In this document: piece after piece, positions 35,980 through 52,658 of the stretch
Position numbering within the stretch: position 1 is the first letter of the stretch
Layout: every line of letters begins with the position of its first letter
From: Microcella pacifica
GTDB taxonomy: Bacteria; Actinomycetota; Actinomycetes; Actinomycetales; Microbacteriaceae
Direction of reading: 5' to 3'
NCBI RefSeq assembly: GCF_009371975.2
Contig: NZ_VIKT02000013.1
Span: 21,429 to 85,428 of the forward strand
Length of the DNA: 64,000 bases
Program-made: the position numbers and the translations under genes
Notes under the pieces: generated by a model
Told to the model about the DNA's origin: nothing
What the model saw: the letters and a program-made list of their open reading frames with translations, nothing else
Databases searched by the model: none

Positions 35980-37060
35980 CGTCGCCCTCCGCGACGTCGA
36001 CCTCCGACTCGGGCTGGCGTGCCTCCGCAGCGCCAGCCTCCCCTTCCTCTTCGACGATCTCGATGGTGTCATCGGCGGGCGTCTCGCCGTCAGCCGCAGC
36101 AATGGCCGCGGCGGCGACGTCGGCTCGACGCGCCCACTCGTCGGCCTCCTCCTCGCGCCCGAGCTCGGCGAGCACGACAGCGTAGGAGTCGAAGAGAGCG
36201 GGGCTGTAGCGGTAGGCGGTCGTGGGGTCGAGCTGGGGGATCTCGAGCTCGAGCAGTGCCTGCTCGGTCTGATCGAGGTCGAGGCGCGCGCCCGACATCG
36301 CGATCGCGAGCTCGACCCGCGCGGCTTCCGTCAGTGTTGCGCGGTCGACCGAGCGCGCGAGCTCGAGCGCCTTCTCGGGACGCCCCAGACCCCGCTCGCA
36401 GTCGACCATGAGCGGCAGCTGCTCGTTCGAGCCGGAGATGCGACGGTAGGTGCGCAGCTCGCGCAGCGCGAGCGCGAAGTCGCCGTTCGCGTAGGCCGTG
36501 ATGGCGTACGTCTCACGCGCCACCGCGATGCGACCCGCGCGACGAGCGGCAGCCGCCGCGTGCCGATGCGCGAGCGCGGGGTCGTCGTCGATGAGCTCGG
36601 CGGCCATGACGAGGTGCTGCGCCACGCGGTCGGCGTTCTCCTTCGCGAGAGTGCGCAGCTCGTTGCGCGCGTGGCGGTCGAGCTCTTTGCCGGTGACGTG
36701 CTCGGGAATCGGCGGGTCGTCGTGCCGCGGGCGGTCGTTGTCGCCGTCCGGCCGACGCGGGCGATCCGGTCGGGATGCGCCCGCCGGCCGCGGGCCGCGG
36801 TAGCCCGCGCCATCGCGCCGCGGCGCACCGTCGCGCTGAGGCGCCCCGCTGCGTCGAGCCGCTCCGTCACGGGTGGGCGCACCGTCTCGGCGAGGGGCAC
36901 CATCGCGCTTCGGAGCACCGTCGCGACGGGGTGCGCCGTCGCGCTGTGGGGCACCATCGCGACGGGGTGCGCCGTCGCGCTGTGGGGCACCATCGCGACG
37001 GGGTGCGCCGTCGCGCTTCGGCCGGTCGTCGCGCCGTGGACGATCGGGGCGTTCAGCCAT
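35966..37060 (-). CDS. TPR-like protein with an Arg/Asp/Gly/Ala/Pro hexapeptide-repeat N-terminus
   Basis: A 364-residue protein. Residues about 15-86 are 12 copies of a hexapeptide xRDGAP (x = R, Q, K or T), a low-complexity, strongly basic and acidic tail. After a Pro/Arg/Asp-rich stretch, residues about 115-330 are helical with repeats resembling tetratricopeptide units (ARRAGRIAVARETYAITAY, then GDFALALRELRTYRRISG, GRPEKALELARSVDR). The C-terminus is acidic. Proteins with this C-terminal part sit at the head of the HAD-tlyA operon in actinobacteria; their role is unknown and databases often label them misleadingly because of the repeats. The tail could bind RNA or ribosomes given the adjacent rRNA operon and tlyA, which is a guess. 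Confidence 0.7.
   Translation of the reverse strand: MAERPDRPRRDDRPKRDGAPRRDGAPQRDGAPRRDGAPQRDGAPRRDGAPKRDGAPRRDGAPTRDGAARRSGAPQRDGAPRRDGAGYRGPRPAGASRPDRPRRPDGDNDRPRHDDPPIPEHVTGKELDRHARNELRTLAKENADRVAQHLVMAAELIDDDPALAHRHAAAAARRAGRIAVARETYAITAYANGDFALALRELRTYRRISGSNEQLPLMVDCERGLGRPEKALELARSVDRATLTEAARVELAIAMSGARLDLDQTEQALLELEIPQLDPTTAYRYSPALFDSYAVVLAELGREEEADEWARRADVAAAAIAAADGETPADDTIEIVEEEGEAGAAEARQPESEVDVAEGDDAAR
36921..37017. repeat. 36-bp tandem repeat inside the TPR-like gene
   Basis: A 36-base unit is repeated about 2.7 times with no mismatch over 97 bases. It encodes two hexapeptides per unit (QRDGAPRRDGAP). Flanking hexapeptide copies have diverged. It is a coding minisatellite that could change length by slippage or recombination. 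Confidence 0.85.
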
Positions 37061-37129
37061 GGGTGACTCCCTGGGTTCGAGACTGGCCGACCTCGCGGTG
37101 AGGTCGACCAGCGTGCTGGTGCGTTAACG

Positions 37130-37159
37130 CAAAATGGCCACCCATCACTGGGTGGCCAT
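37130..37159 (-). terminator. Intrinsic terminator of the rRNA operon
   Basis: The arms ATGGCCACCCA (37134-37144) and TGGGTGGCCAT (37149-37159) pair perfectly around the loop TCAC. Read on the minus strand a T-run follows the stem, and the hairpin lies about 10 bases beyond the 3' end of 5S rRNA. Confidence 0.9.
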
Positions 37160-37169
37160 CTCACAAAGA

Positions 37170-37288
37170 AGTCCGGCGGTGTCCTACTCTCCCACGAGGT
37201 CCCCCTCGCAGTACCATCGGCGCAGAAGGTCTTAGCTTCCGGGTTCGGAATGTAACCGGGCGTTTCCCCTTCGCTATGGCCGCCGAAA
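37170..37288 (-). rRNA. rrf: 5S ribosomal RNA
   Basis: The sequence on the minus strand runs from TTTCGGCGGCCATAGCG to ACCGCCGGACTTC with the usual complementary ends and the loop CCGAACCCGGAAGCTAAG. Ends are accurate to a few bases. It is the last gene of the 16S-23S-5S operon, with a 151-base spacer after 23S. Confidence 0.93.
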
Positions 37289-37439
37289 CACTATTGATTT
37301 ATCAATCGTTTACGGACAGACATGCAGAGCACTGTTCGCACAGTGATCCTGTCTGAGCGTAGTTCTCGACCGTAAATCGAGAACCACAAAGTGGACGCGA
37401 GCAGCAAACTCATTCCCCTCACAAGGAGGGAGGTTGTTG

Positions 37440-42535
<5,096 letters not shown>

Positions 42536-43111
42536 AATGTTTGATTGCCGAGCAGCCCGAAGGCCACTGGCACATCTAGTGCTCCAGCCGCCACCGAAGT
42601 GGTGAGCTGACGCGAGTTTGTCTGACTGAAGTTCGAATATCTACTGACATTCTTGTTTCAATCCAAAGGAATCTCATTCGACTGACCGAGGTCAGCCGAC
42701 GAGGTTATTTGGCATTGACTTAGTGCACGCTGTTGAGTTCTCAAGGATCGGACGCTCCAGACCTTCGGCTTCTCAGCCGTCGCAACTGGGCAACTTCCCT
42801 AACATATCCGCCCGAGAGATCCGATGCAAATCGGTGATCCCGGTGGCCAGATGACCTGGCCGACTGATCCCGATCGATCGAATCGATCTGTGGAGGCGGA
42901 CTTCCCATCCTACTTGGCGATGAGCGCACCAGCAAGTGGCTGCTCTGTCTTGGAGGATGTGTCCCGCTTGAGGCCGACCTGCTGTTCCGCTGGCCGCACC
43001 TTTGGGGTGACAAGAGGAAACATTACGGGCGCGTGACGTCCTGGACAAATCTCGGCGCATCCCGGGCGTGTCGCGCTCCGGTGGCCGAGCCCGCGCCGCC
43101 CCGGCGACCGC
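42536..43111 (-). promoter_or_regulatory. rRNA operon leader and promoter region
   Basis: A gap of 576 bases between tyrS and 16S. On the minus strand TTGCAT and TATGTT are separated by exactly 17 bases (42829-42824 and 42806-42801), a strong sigma-70-type promoter. A second weaker pair, TTGTCC-17-TAATGT, is near 43020-43050. Downstream lies the leader stretch TTGAGAACTCAACAG (about 42731-42745), typical of actinobacterial rRNA leaders. No gene is supported here. Confidence 0.75.
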
Positions 43112-44422
43112 TCAGGAGCCGCCGAGGTACAGGCCTGCGAGGGTCTTCTTGCCCCGTCGCAGCACCGCTGCACCGCCCGCGAGGGCGGCCCCCGCGAGAG
43201 TCTGGTCCTCCCCCGACACCTTGGCGTTGTTGAGCGAGACCCCACCCTGCGCTATCGCGCGCCGGGCCTCCCCCGCGCTCGAGCACAGGCCCGTCGCCAC
43301 GAGCGCGTGCACGACGGTGTCGTGCTCCTCGACGCGCGCCGAGGGGAGCTCCGCGATCGCCGCCGCGAGCGTCGCGGCATCGAGCTCGGCGAGGTCGCCC
43401 TGGCCGAACAGGGCTGCCGAGGCGGCAATGGCTGCGGCCGCGGCATCCTCACCGTGCACGAGGGCCGTGACCTCGAGAGCGAGCCGGCGCTGCGATTCTC
43501 GCCGGAACGGCTCCTCGGCCACCTTCGTTCCGTACTCCTCAATTTCCGCGCGCGTCAGGAAGGTGAAGACCTTGAGCCGGTCGATGACGTCCGCATCGTC
43601 GGTGTTGAGCCAGAACTGGTACATCGCGTAGGGGCTGCACATGACCGGATCGAGCCAGATCGCGTTGCCCTCGCTCTTGCCGAACTTCGTGCCATCGCTG
43701 TTCGTGATGAGCGGCGTGCCGATCGCGTGCACGCTGCGCCCCTCCGCGCGATGGATGAGGTCGGTGCCGCTCGTGAGATTGCCCCACTGGTCGCTGCCGC
43801 CCGTCTGCAGCACGCAGCCGTACTGGCGGTGCAGCTCGAGGTAGTCGTAGCCCTGCAGGATCTGGTAGCTGAACTCGGTGTAGCTGATGCCGGCGTCGGA
43901 GTTCAGCCGCGCCGCGACCGCATCCTTCTTGAGCATCGTGCCGACGCGGTAGTACTTGCCGACGTCGCGCAGGAAGTCGATGGCGCTCAGGCCCGCCGTC
44001 CAGTCGAGGTTGTTGACGAGCCGCACGCCCGACTCGCCCTCGCTCGGCAGGAACCTGCCGACCTGCTGCTGCAGGTAGCCCACCCACTCGGCGACCGTCT
44101 CACGCGTGTTGAGCTGGCGCTCGGCCGTCGGGCGCGGGTCGCCGATGAGGCCCGTCGACCCGCCCACGAGGGCGAGCGGGCGGTGGCCGGCCAGCTGCAG
44201 GCGGCGCATGAGCAGCAGCTGTACGAGGTTGCCCAGGTGCAGGCTCGGCGCCGTCGGGTCGAACCCGCAGTAGTAGGTGATCGGCGGGCCGGCGAGCAAC
44301 TCGCGCAGGGCATCCGCATCGGTCGAGACGTGCACGAGACCGCGCCACACGATCTCCTCCCACACCGTCTCGAAACTCGAATCGTTCTGCGGGGGCGCGA
44401 GGGTCACGGGTGCGGCGGTCAC
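43112..44422 (-). CDS. tyrS: Tyrosyl-tRNA synthetase (TyrS)
   Basis: A 436-residue class I synthetase. The HIGH-type motif is HLGN at residues 62-65 and the KMSKS-type motif is KFGKS at 246-250. The tyrosine site residues (YYCGFDPT, SYQILQGYDYLELHR) and a C-terminal S4 domain (ARRAIAQGGVSLNNAKV) are present. The start is the GTG at 44422. The gene stands alone, with the rRNA operon downstream on the same strand. No T-box leader is seen. Confidence 0.96.
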   Translation of the reverse strand: MTAAPVTLAPPQNDSSFETVWEEIVWRGLVHVSTDADALRELLAGPPITYYCGFDPTAPSLHLGNLVQLLLMRRLQLAGHRPLALVGGSTGLIGDPRPTAERQLNTRETVAEWVGYLQQQVGRFLPSEGESGVRLVNNLDWTAGLSAIDFLRDVGKYYRVGTMLKKDAVAARLNSDAGISYTEFSYQILQGYDYLELHRQYGCVLQTGGSDQWGNLTSGTDLIHRAEGRSVHAIGTPLITNSDGTKFGKSEGNAIWLDPVMCSPYAMYQFWLNTDDADVIDRLKVFTFLTRAEIEEYGTKVAEEPFRRESQRRLALEVTALVHGEDAAAAAIAASAALFGQGDLAELDAATLAAAIAELPSARVEEHDTVVHALVATGLCSSAGEARRAIAQGGVSLNNAKVSGEDQTLAGAALAGGAAVLRRGKKTLAGLYLGGS

Positions 44423-44554
44423 CGCGTCAGAGTATCAGCGGCGCATCGTCGCCGAGCCGCGCGCGGGCAGGCGTCGACACGCGCTCTGCGGCCGCCCGGC
44501 GCGACCGACAGCACGGGGAGATCCACCCCCTAAGGTTGATCGCGAGGAGGGCCA

Positions 44555-45238
44555 ATGTTCGTCGTGATCGCCGCTCCGCTCGCGCAGGCTGACCCCGCGG
44601 CAGCCGCGCGCGCCCTGCTCGGCCTGCGAGCCCGCTTCGACGGGGACTACCCGCTCGCACCCGACGCCGCAGACAGCGGCGACGTGCGCGCCCTCACCCC
44701 GAGCCCGCGCGCCGCGCTCGAGACCGTGCTGCACCTCGCCCGTGCCCGGCAGTGGCGGGTCGGTCTCGGCATCGGCGCCGTGCGCACGCCCCTGCCCGCC
44801 ACCATGCGCGACGCCTCGGGGCCCGGCGTCGTGGCCGCCCACGACGCCCTGGGCGCGGCGGCTCGGCGCGCCAGCCGCTGCGCGATCCGCGGGGAGGGCA
44901 CGTCTCCCGTCGAGCCGCTCGAGCCGCTGCTCGACCTCCTCCTGGCCCACCGCGAACGCTGGAGCGAGCAGGGCTGGCAGCTGCACGAGCTCCTGGAGGC
45001 TGGCAGAACGGCGGCTGGCGGCACGCAGGCTGGCGGGACGCAGGCTGAGGCCGCGCAGACGCTCGGCATCACTCCGCAGGCCGTGAGCAAGCGCGCCCGC
45101 GCCGCCGGACTGCGCGTCGACGCGGAGGCCCGCACCGCCCTCACCCAGCTGCTCGGCGCGGCCCTGAGCGCTGCCCTGAGCTCTGCGGCCCTGAACTCTG
45201 CGACCCGGAGCTCTGCGGCCCTGCGGCCCTCCGCCTGA
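44555..45238 (+). CDS. SatD-like protein with C-terminal helix-turn-helix
   Basis: A 227-residue protein. Residues 1 to about 140 resemble the SatD family seen in acid-adaptation operons of streptococci (the VGLGIGAVRTPLP block and GPGVVAAHDALGAAAR). A helix-turn-helix follows at about 165-195 (AAQTLGITPQAVSKRARAAG). The tail (about 200-227) is a low-complexity run of Ala/Ser/Leu. A GAGGAGGG site precedes the ATG. Its final 98 bases overlap the 3' end of the convergent glycosylase gene. Imperfect DNA repeats lie at about 44998-45055 and 45165-45230. The physiological role is unknown; DNA binding is suggested by the motif. Confidence 0.65.
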   Translation: MFVVIAAPLAQADPAAAARALLGLRARFDGDYPLAPDAADSGDVRALTPSPRAALETVLHLARARQWRVGLGIGAVRTPLPATMRDASGPGVVAAHDALGAAARRASRCAIRGEGTSPVEPLEPLLDLLLAHRERWSEQGWQLHELLEAGRTAAGGTQAGGTQAEAAQTLGITPQAVSKRARAAGLRVDAEARTALTQLLGAALSAALSSAALNSATRSSAALRPSA

Positions 45239-45854
45239 CTGCCGCGCGGTACACCGACACGGTCGGCTCGCCCTCGAGCCAGAACCGCCACGGATACTCG
45301 GCACCGCCACCCGGGCCGGCCACCCCCACCCGCGGGCCGCGAGCGACGAGCGCGGGCGCAGCGGCCGGCCGCGGTTCGAGGCGCAGGCCGTCGGCCTCGA
45401 TGTCGTCGACCGGGGCGAGCAGGCTTCCCGAATCGGCGAGCGTGACGCCGAGCGCCTGGGCCAGCCGCGCCGGCCCCCGCGCGAGGTCGCGATGCGGGAT
45501 GCTGCGCTCGGGCCGCCCGCCGCGCCGACGCTCGAGGGCCGCCTCGGCACCCGCGACGACCTCACCCGCGCGCAGCAGCAGCGCCCCGGCCCGACCGGCG
45601 GGGCCGCACACGAGGTTGACGCACGTGTGCATGCCGTACGTGAAGTACGCGTAGACGTGCCCCGCCCCCGCGAACATGGGGCTCGTGCGCGGCGTCTCGC
45701 CCCGGAAAGCGTGCGATCCGGGGTCGTCCTCGCCGCGGTACGCCTCCACCTCCGTGAGCCGCACCGTCACTCCGCGGCAGTGCACGAGCGCTCCGAGCAC
45801 GCGCGGCGCGACGTCGAGCGGGTCGCCCTGCAGGAGCTCAAGCTCGCCGTGCAC
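45141..45854 (-). CDS. DNA-3-methyladenine glycosylase (Mpg/AAG family)
   Basis: A 237-residue base-excision enzyme of the 3-methyladenine glycosylase II (Mpg) family. The catalytic-type region is TEVEAYRGEDDPGSHAFRG (catalytic Glu in this block), followed by MFAGAGHVYAYFTYGMHTCVNL and RGPARLAQALGV. The GTG start at 45854 lies 5 bases after the argH stop. The normal enzyme ends near VSVYR (about residue 201). This protein continues for about 35 residues of Gln/Ser/Gly/Pro/Arg repeats (SSGSQSSGPQSSGQRSG), which are the antisense of the SatD-like gene tail (98-base overlap). Confidence 0.9.
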   Translation of the reverse strand: MHGELELLQGDPLDVAPRVLGALVHCRGVTVRLTEVEAYRGEDDPGSHAFRGETPRTSPMFAGAGHVYAYFTYGMHTCVNLVCGPAGRAGALLLRAGEVVAGAEAALERRRGGRPERSIPHRDLARGPARLAQALGVTLADSGSLLAPVDDIEADGLRLEPRPAAAPALVARGPRVGVAGPGGGAEYPWRFWLEGEPTVSVYRAAVRRRAAGPQSSGSQSSGPQSSGQRSGPRRAAG

Positions 45855-45859
45855 GCGGG

Positions 45860-48220
<2,361 letters not shown>

Positions 48221-48224
<4 letters not shown>

Positions 48225-49486
48225 GGGCGGGCGGCCTCCAGGCTCGCGGCGAAGACGGTGAGGAACCGGTCGATCTCAGCATCGCCGATGATGAGCGGCG
48301 GTGCCAGGCGCACGGTCGTGGGGCCCGTCGCGTTGACGATGAGCCCGCGCTGCAGTGCGTGGCCGACGATCGCGGGCGCGATCGGCTCGGCCACCTCGAT
48401 ACCGAGCAGGAGCCCGCGTCCGCGCACCTCTCGGATAAGGTCACCGCTCAGATCGCTACCGAGAGCGAGGATGCCCGACCGCAGCTGCTCGCCGCGCCTG
48501 GCGGCATTCGCCACGAGGTCGGCGCGCTCGATCTCCGCGAGCACAGCATCGGCCACGCCCGTCGCGAGCGGGTTGCCGCCGAACGTGGAGCCGTGCTGGC
48601 CGAGCGTGAAGAGCTCGCTCGCGGCGCCTGTCGTCACGAGTGCGCCGATGGGCACTCCCCCGCCGATGCCCTTGGCGAGCGCGATGGCGTCGGGCAGCAC
48701 GCCCTCCGGCAGCTCGCCAGCGTGCTGGAAGGCGAACCAGTCGCCCGTGCGGCCCGCGCCGGTCTGAATCTCGTCGAGGATCAGCAGCGCGCCGTGCGCC
48801 GTCGTGAGCTCGCGGGCGGCCGCGAGGAAGCCGGGAGGGAGCGGCACGACGCCGGCCTCGCCCTTGATGGGCTCGAGGATGACGGCGGCGACATCCGGCC
48901 CCATGGCCGCCTTGAGGGCGTCGAGCTCGGTCGGCAGGTGCTCGACACCGGGCACGAGCGGCTCGAACGGCTCGCGCAGCGCGGCCTTGCCGGTGAGCGC
49001 GAGCGAGCCCATCGTGCGGCCGTGGAAGCCCGACTCGAAGGCGAGGATGCGCGGCCGACCGGTGCGGCGCGCGAGCTTGATCGCGGCTTCGTTGGCCTCC
49101 GCACCCGAGTTGGCGACGTAGACGCGGCCCGATTCGCCCATGCCTGTCACTCGCACGAGGCGCTCGGCGAAGGCGATCGCCTGCGGAGTCGTGAAGTAGT
49201 TGCTCACGTGCACCGCGCGGGCGGCCTGCGTGCTCACGGCCTCGACGACCGCGGGGTGCGCGTGGCCGAGGGCGTTCACGGCGATGCCGGCGAGGAAGTC
49301 GAGGTACTCGGCCCCGTCGACATCCCACACGAGTGCGCCGCGGCCGTGGTCGAGCACGGCCATCGGCGTGGGGGACGAAGACATCGCCACGCGCGCGAAC
49401 CTCGAGCGCATCGCCTCGGTTCTCGGGCCGGTCACCGGGTCAGGCGCGCTGTGCTTTTTGGTCGCGCCATAATCGGCGCTCCTCAT
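48221..49486 (-). CDS. argD: Acetylornithine aminotransferase (ArgD)
   Basis: A 421-residue PLP enzyme of the class III aminotransferases: [45 protein letters not shown] and the PLP lysine in [16 protein letters not shown]. It makes N-acetylornithine from the semialdehyde. The ATG at 49486 overlaps the argB stop by 4 bases and matches the family start. About 35 residues precede the conserved core. Confidence 0.95.
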
Positions 49487-50382
49487 GGAACCACCTCCGT
49501 GCCAATCCCCTTCTGGGTGAACATCTCGAGCAGGATCGAGTGCGGGATGCGACCGTCGATGATCGCCGACTTCGCGACGCCGCCCTCGACCGCTTCGAGG
49601 CACGCGGCCATCTTGGGGATCATGCCGGCTTGGAGGCTCGGCAGCAGCTCCCGCAGCTCGGGCACGGCGATCGTCGAGACGAGCGAGTCGCGATCGGGCC
49701 AGTCGCGGTACAGGCCCGCGACGTCGGTGAGGATCACGAGCTTCTCGGCCTTCAGGGCCACGGCGAGCGCCGAGGCGGCCGAGTCGGCGTTGACGTTGAG
49801 CGACTGCCCGGGCGTGTCAATATCGGGAGCGATCGAGGAGACGACCGGGATGCGGTCGGCGTCGAGCTGGGCGATGACCGGCTCGGGGTTGACGCCCACG
49901 ACGTCGCCGACGAGCCCGAGGTCGACTTCCTCGCCGTCGACCATCGCGCCGCGCTTGCGGCCGCGGAACAGCCCGGCGTCCTCCCCCGAGATGGCCGCTG
50001 CGAGCGGCCCGTGCTCGTTGATGTGGTTGACGATCGCGGGGCTGACCTGCCCCGTGAGCACCATGCGCACGACATCCATCGCCTCGGGGCTCGTGTAGCG
50101 GTAGCCGCCGCGGAAGTCGCTCTCGATCTTGAAGCGGTCGAGCATGGAGGAGATCTGCGGGCCGCCGCCGTGCACGATGACGGGCCGCACGCCCGCCGTG
50201 CGCAGGAAGACGATGTCTTCGGCGAAGGTGCGCTGCAGCTCAGGAGTCACCATGGCGTTGCCGCCGAACTTGATGACCACGATGCGGTCGCGGTAGGTCT
50301 GCAGCCACGGGAGCGCGTCGATGAGGGTGGCCGCCTTCTCGGCGGCGAGGGCGAAGTCGTCGGAGTCGTGTGTCGTGGTCAT
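49483..50382 (-). CDS. argB: Acetylglutamate kinase (ArgB)
   Basis: A 299-residue amino-acid kinase with [21 protein letters not shown], the [13 protein letters not shown] block and [10 protein letters not shown] motifs. It phosphorylates N-acetylglutamate, usually the feedback-controlled step in organisms with a cyclic acetyl pathway. The start shares one base with the argJ stop (TGATG). Confidence 0.95.
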   Translation of the reverse strand: MTTTHDSDDFALAAEKAATLIDALPWLQTYRDRIVVIKFGGNAMVTPELQRTFAEDIVFLRTAGVRPVIVHGGGPQISSMLDRFKIESDFRGGYRYTSPEAMDVVRMVLTGQVSPAIVNHINEHGPLAAAISGEDAGLFRGRKRGAMVDGEEVDLGLVGDVVGVNPEPVIAQLDADRIPVVSSIAPDIDTPGQSLNVNADSAASALAVALKAEKLVILTDVAGLYRDWPDRDSLVSTIAVPELRELLPSLQAGMIPKMAACLEAVEGGVAKSAIIDGRIPHSILLEMFTQKGIGTEVVP

Positions 50383-51533
50383 CAGCTGGAGTATGCGCTG
50401 TTCTCGTGGACGTAGTCGTGGGTGAGGTCGTTGGTGAGGATCATCGCGGCCGCGTCGCCGACACCGAGCTCGATGAGCACGCTCACGATCCGGTCGCTCA
50501 AGTCGACCTCCTCGCGCGGCCTGTCGGGCCCGCCCGCGTGGCAGACGCGCACGCCGTTCATGGTCACGTCGACCGCGTAGGGGTCGAACTCGGCGCTCGT
50601 CGTGCCGATCGCGGCGAGCACGCGCCCCCAGTTGGGGTCGTTGCCGAAGATCGCCGCCTTGAAGAGGTTGTTGCGCGCGACGGAGCGGCCCACCTCAACC
50701 GCGTCGTCCTCGCTCGCGGCACCGTGCACGTGGATCTGGATGTCGTGGCTCGCACCCTCCGCGTCGGCCTGCAGCTGCAGCACGAGCGAGGAGCACGCGT
50801 CGACGAGGAGGAGCGTGAACTCCTCGGTGCTGGGCGTGACGCCGGATGCTCCGCTCGCCATGAGCGTCACCTGATCGTTGGTCGACATGCAGCCGTCAGA
50901 GTCGAGGCGGTCGAAGGTCAGGCGGGTGGCCTCACGCAGCGCGCGGTCGAGCTCGGCGGCCGGCAGGTCGGCGTCGGTCGTGATGACCGAGAGCATCGTC
51001 GCGAGCCCGGGGGCGAGCATCCCTGCCCCTTTCGCCATGCCGCCGATCGTGTAACCGGGGCCTTCGACGGTGACCGTCTTGGGCACCGAGTCGGTCGTCA
51101 TGATCGCGCGAGCGGCGTCCTCACCGCCGTCGGTGGTCAGCGCGTCGGCCGCCGTCGCGACGCCGGTGAGCAGCTTCTCGCGGTCGAGCTGCTCGCCGAT
51201 GAGGCCCGTCGAGCACACGAGCACGTCGCCCGCGTCGACGCCGAGGTGCTCGGCGACCGCCTCGGCCGTCGCGTGGGTGGTCTGGAAGCCCTGGGCCCCG
51301 GTGAAGCAGTTGGCGCCACCGGAGTTGAGCACGATCGCGCGCACGTCACCGTCGGCGATCACCTGCTGCGACCAGATGATGGGGTTCGCCTTCGCGCGGT
51401 TGCTCGTGAACACGGCGGCGCCGGCCGAGCTCGGCCCACGGTTGACGAGGAGGGCGAGGTCGAGGGCTCCCGTCGACTTGAGGCCGGCGGCGACGCTCGC
51501 CGCCTCGAATCCGGCTGCGGCGGTGACGGTCAT
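50382..51533 (-). CDS. argJ: Bifunctional ornithine acetyltransferase / N-acetylglutamate synthase (ArgJ)
   Basis: A 383-residue enzyme with the autocleavage region [20 protein letters not shown]; the chain splits before the catalytic Thr in the LATML context. It transfers the acetyl group from acetylornithine to glutamate, giving a cyclic pathway. It overlaps argC by 4 bases and argB by 1. Confidence 0.95.
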   Translation of the reverse strand: MTVTAAAGFEAASVAAGLKSTGALDLALLVNRGPSSAGAAVFTSNRAKANPIIWSQQVIADGDVRAIVLNSGGANCFTGAQGFQTTHATAEAVAEHLGVDAGDVLVCSTGLIGEQLDREKLLTGVATAADALTTDGGEDAARAIMTTDSVPKTVTVEGPGYTIGGMAKGAGMLAPGLATMLSVITTDADLPAAELDRALREATRLTFDRLDSDGCMSTNDQVTLMASGASGVTPSTEEFTLLLVDACSSLVLQLQADAEGASHDIQIHVHGAASEDDAVEVGRSVARNNLFKAAIFGNDPNWGRVLAAIGTTSAEFDPYAVDVTMNGVRVCHAGGPDRPREEVDLSDRIVSVLIELGVGDAAAMILTNDLTHDYVHENSAYSS

Positions 51534-52576
51534 GGTGCGACTCCGTTCCGGGGCAGGCCGAGGTCTTCGGGCAGGCCCAGTGCGAGGTTGAGGGACTGCA
51601 CGGCAGCGCCGGCAGTGCCCTTGACGAGGTTGTCGAGTGCGACGACGACGACGACGCGACCGGCGTCCTCATCGACGGCGAGGCCGATGAGGGCGGTGTT
51701 GGCACCCACGACGTCGGCGGTCTTCGGAAAGTGGCCTTCGGGCAGAACGTGCACGAACGGCTCGGAGGAGTACGCCGACTCCCACGCCGAGCGCACGCTC
51801 GAGGCGTCGGCGCCCGGTTCGAGGCGCGCCGTGATCGTGGCGAGGATGCCGCGGCTCATGGGCACGAGCACGGGGGTGAACGAGATGCTCGGGTGGGCGG
51901 CGCCGGCGACGCGGAGGTTCTGCAGAATCTCGGGGATGTGCCGGTGGGTGCCGCCGACCGCGTAGGGAGAGGCCGAGCCCATGAGCTCGCTGCCGAGCAG
52001 CATGGTCTTGAGCGCGCGGCCGGCCCCCGAGGGGCCCACGGCGAGCGCGGCGGTGAGGTCGGCGGGCTCGATGACCTCGCTGCGGATGCCCGGGGCCAGG
52101 CCGAGCGTCACGGCGGTCACGTTGCACCCCGGTACGGCGATGCGCCGCGCCCCGCTGAGGTGCTCGCGGTGGCGCGTGCCGTCGGCGTGCAGCAGCTCGG
52201 GCAGCCCGTAGGTCCACGCCCCGTGGTACTCGCCGCCGTAGAAGCGCTCCCAGTCGGCCTCGCTCGTGAGGCGGTGGTCGGCGCCGCAGTCGAGCACGAG
52301 CGTGCTGTCGGGCAGCGACGCGGCGACGGCGCCGGAGGCGCCGTGCGGCAGGGCCAGCACGACGGCGTCGTGCCCCGCGAGTACCTCGGGCGTCGTCTCG
52401 GCGAAGGTCAGGTAGTCGAGGGAGCGCAGGTGCGGCTGCACGTCGATGAGGCGCTGGCCCGCGTTGCTGTGCGCCGTGACTGTCGTCACCTCGACACCGG
52501 GGTGGTCGGCGAGCAGGCGCAGCACCTCCCCGCCGGCGTATCCGCTGGCTCCTGCGACGGCGATCGAGACAGTCAT
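51530..52576 (-). CDS. argC: N-acetyl-gamma-glutamyl-phosphate reductase (ArgC)
   Basis: A 348-residue dehydrogenase with the NADP-binding [16 protein letters not shown] (about 6-21), the conserved DCGADHRL and the catalytic Cys in [20 protein letters not shown] is also present. The ATG at 52576 has a GGAGGA site. It is first in argCJBDFH; 82 bases separate it from pheT. No ARG-box pair could be recognised in that gap. Confidence 0.95.
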   Translation of the reverse strand: MTVSIAVAGASGYAGGEVLRLLADHPGVEVTTVTAHSNAGQRLIDVQPHLRSLDYLTFAETTPEVLAGHDAVVLALPHGASGAVAASLPDSTLVLDCGADHRLTSEADWERFYGGEYHGAWTYGLPELLHADGTRHREHLSGARRIAVPGCNVTAVTLGLAPGIRSEVIEPADLTAALAVGPSGAGRALKTMLLGSELMGSASPYAVGGTHRHIPEILQNLRVAGAAHPSISFTPVLVPMSRGILATITARLEPGADASSVRSAWESAYSSEPFVHVLPEGHFPKTADVVGANTALIGLAVDEDAGRVVVVVALDNLVKGTAGAAVQSLNLALGLPEDLGLPRNGVAP

Positions 52577-52658
52577 GTCCTCCAGCTTTCCAGGTTTTGC
52601 GCCCGCCGGGGTGCGGTCGGGCGCTGTGCCGGTCCTCGGCGACGGGCCGCGACGGCGG

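Noticed and set aside
36921..37017. CRISPR-like tandem repeats
   Set aside because: The repeats are directly adjacent without spacers and lie inside a coding gene; the amino-acid repeat xRDGAP explains them.
44423..44554. T-box leader in front of tyrS
   Set aside because: The gap has no specifier loop or TGGN antiterminator element, and actinobacterial T-boxes mostly control ileS.
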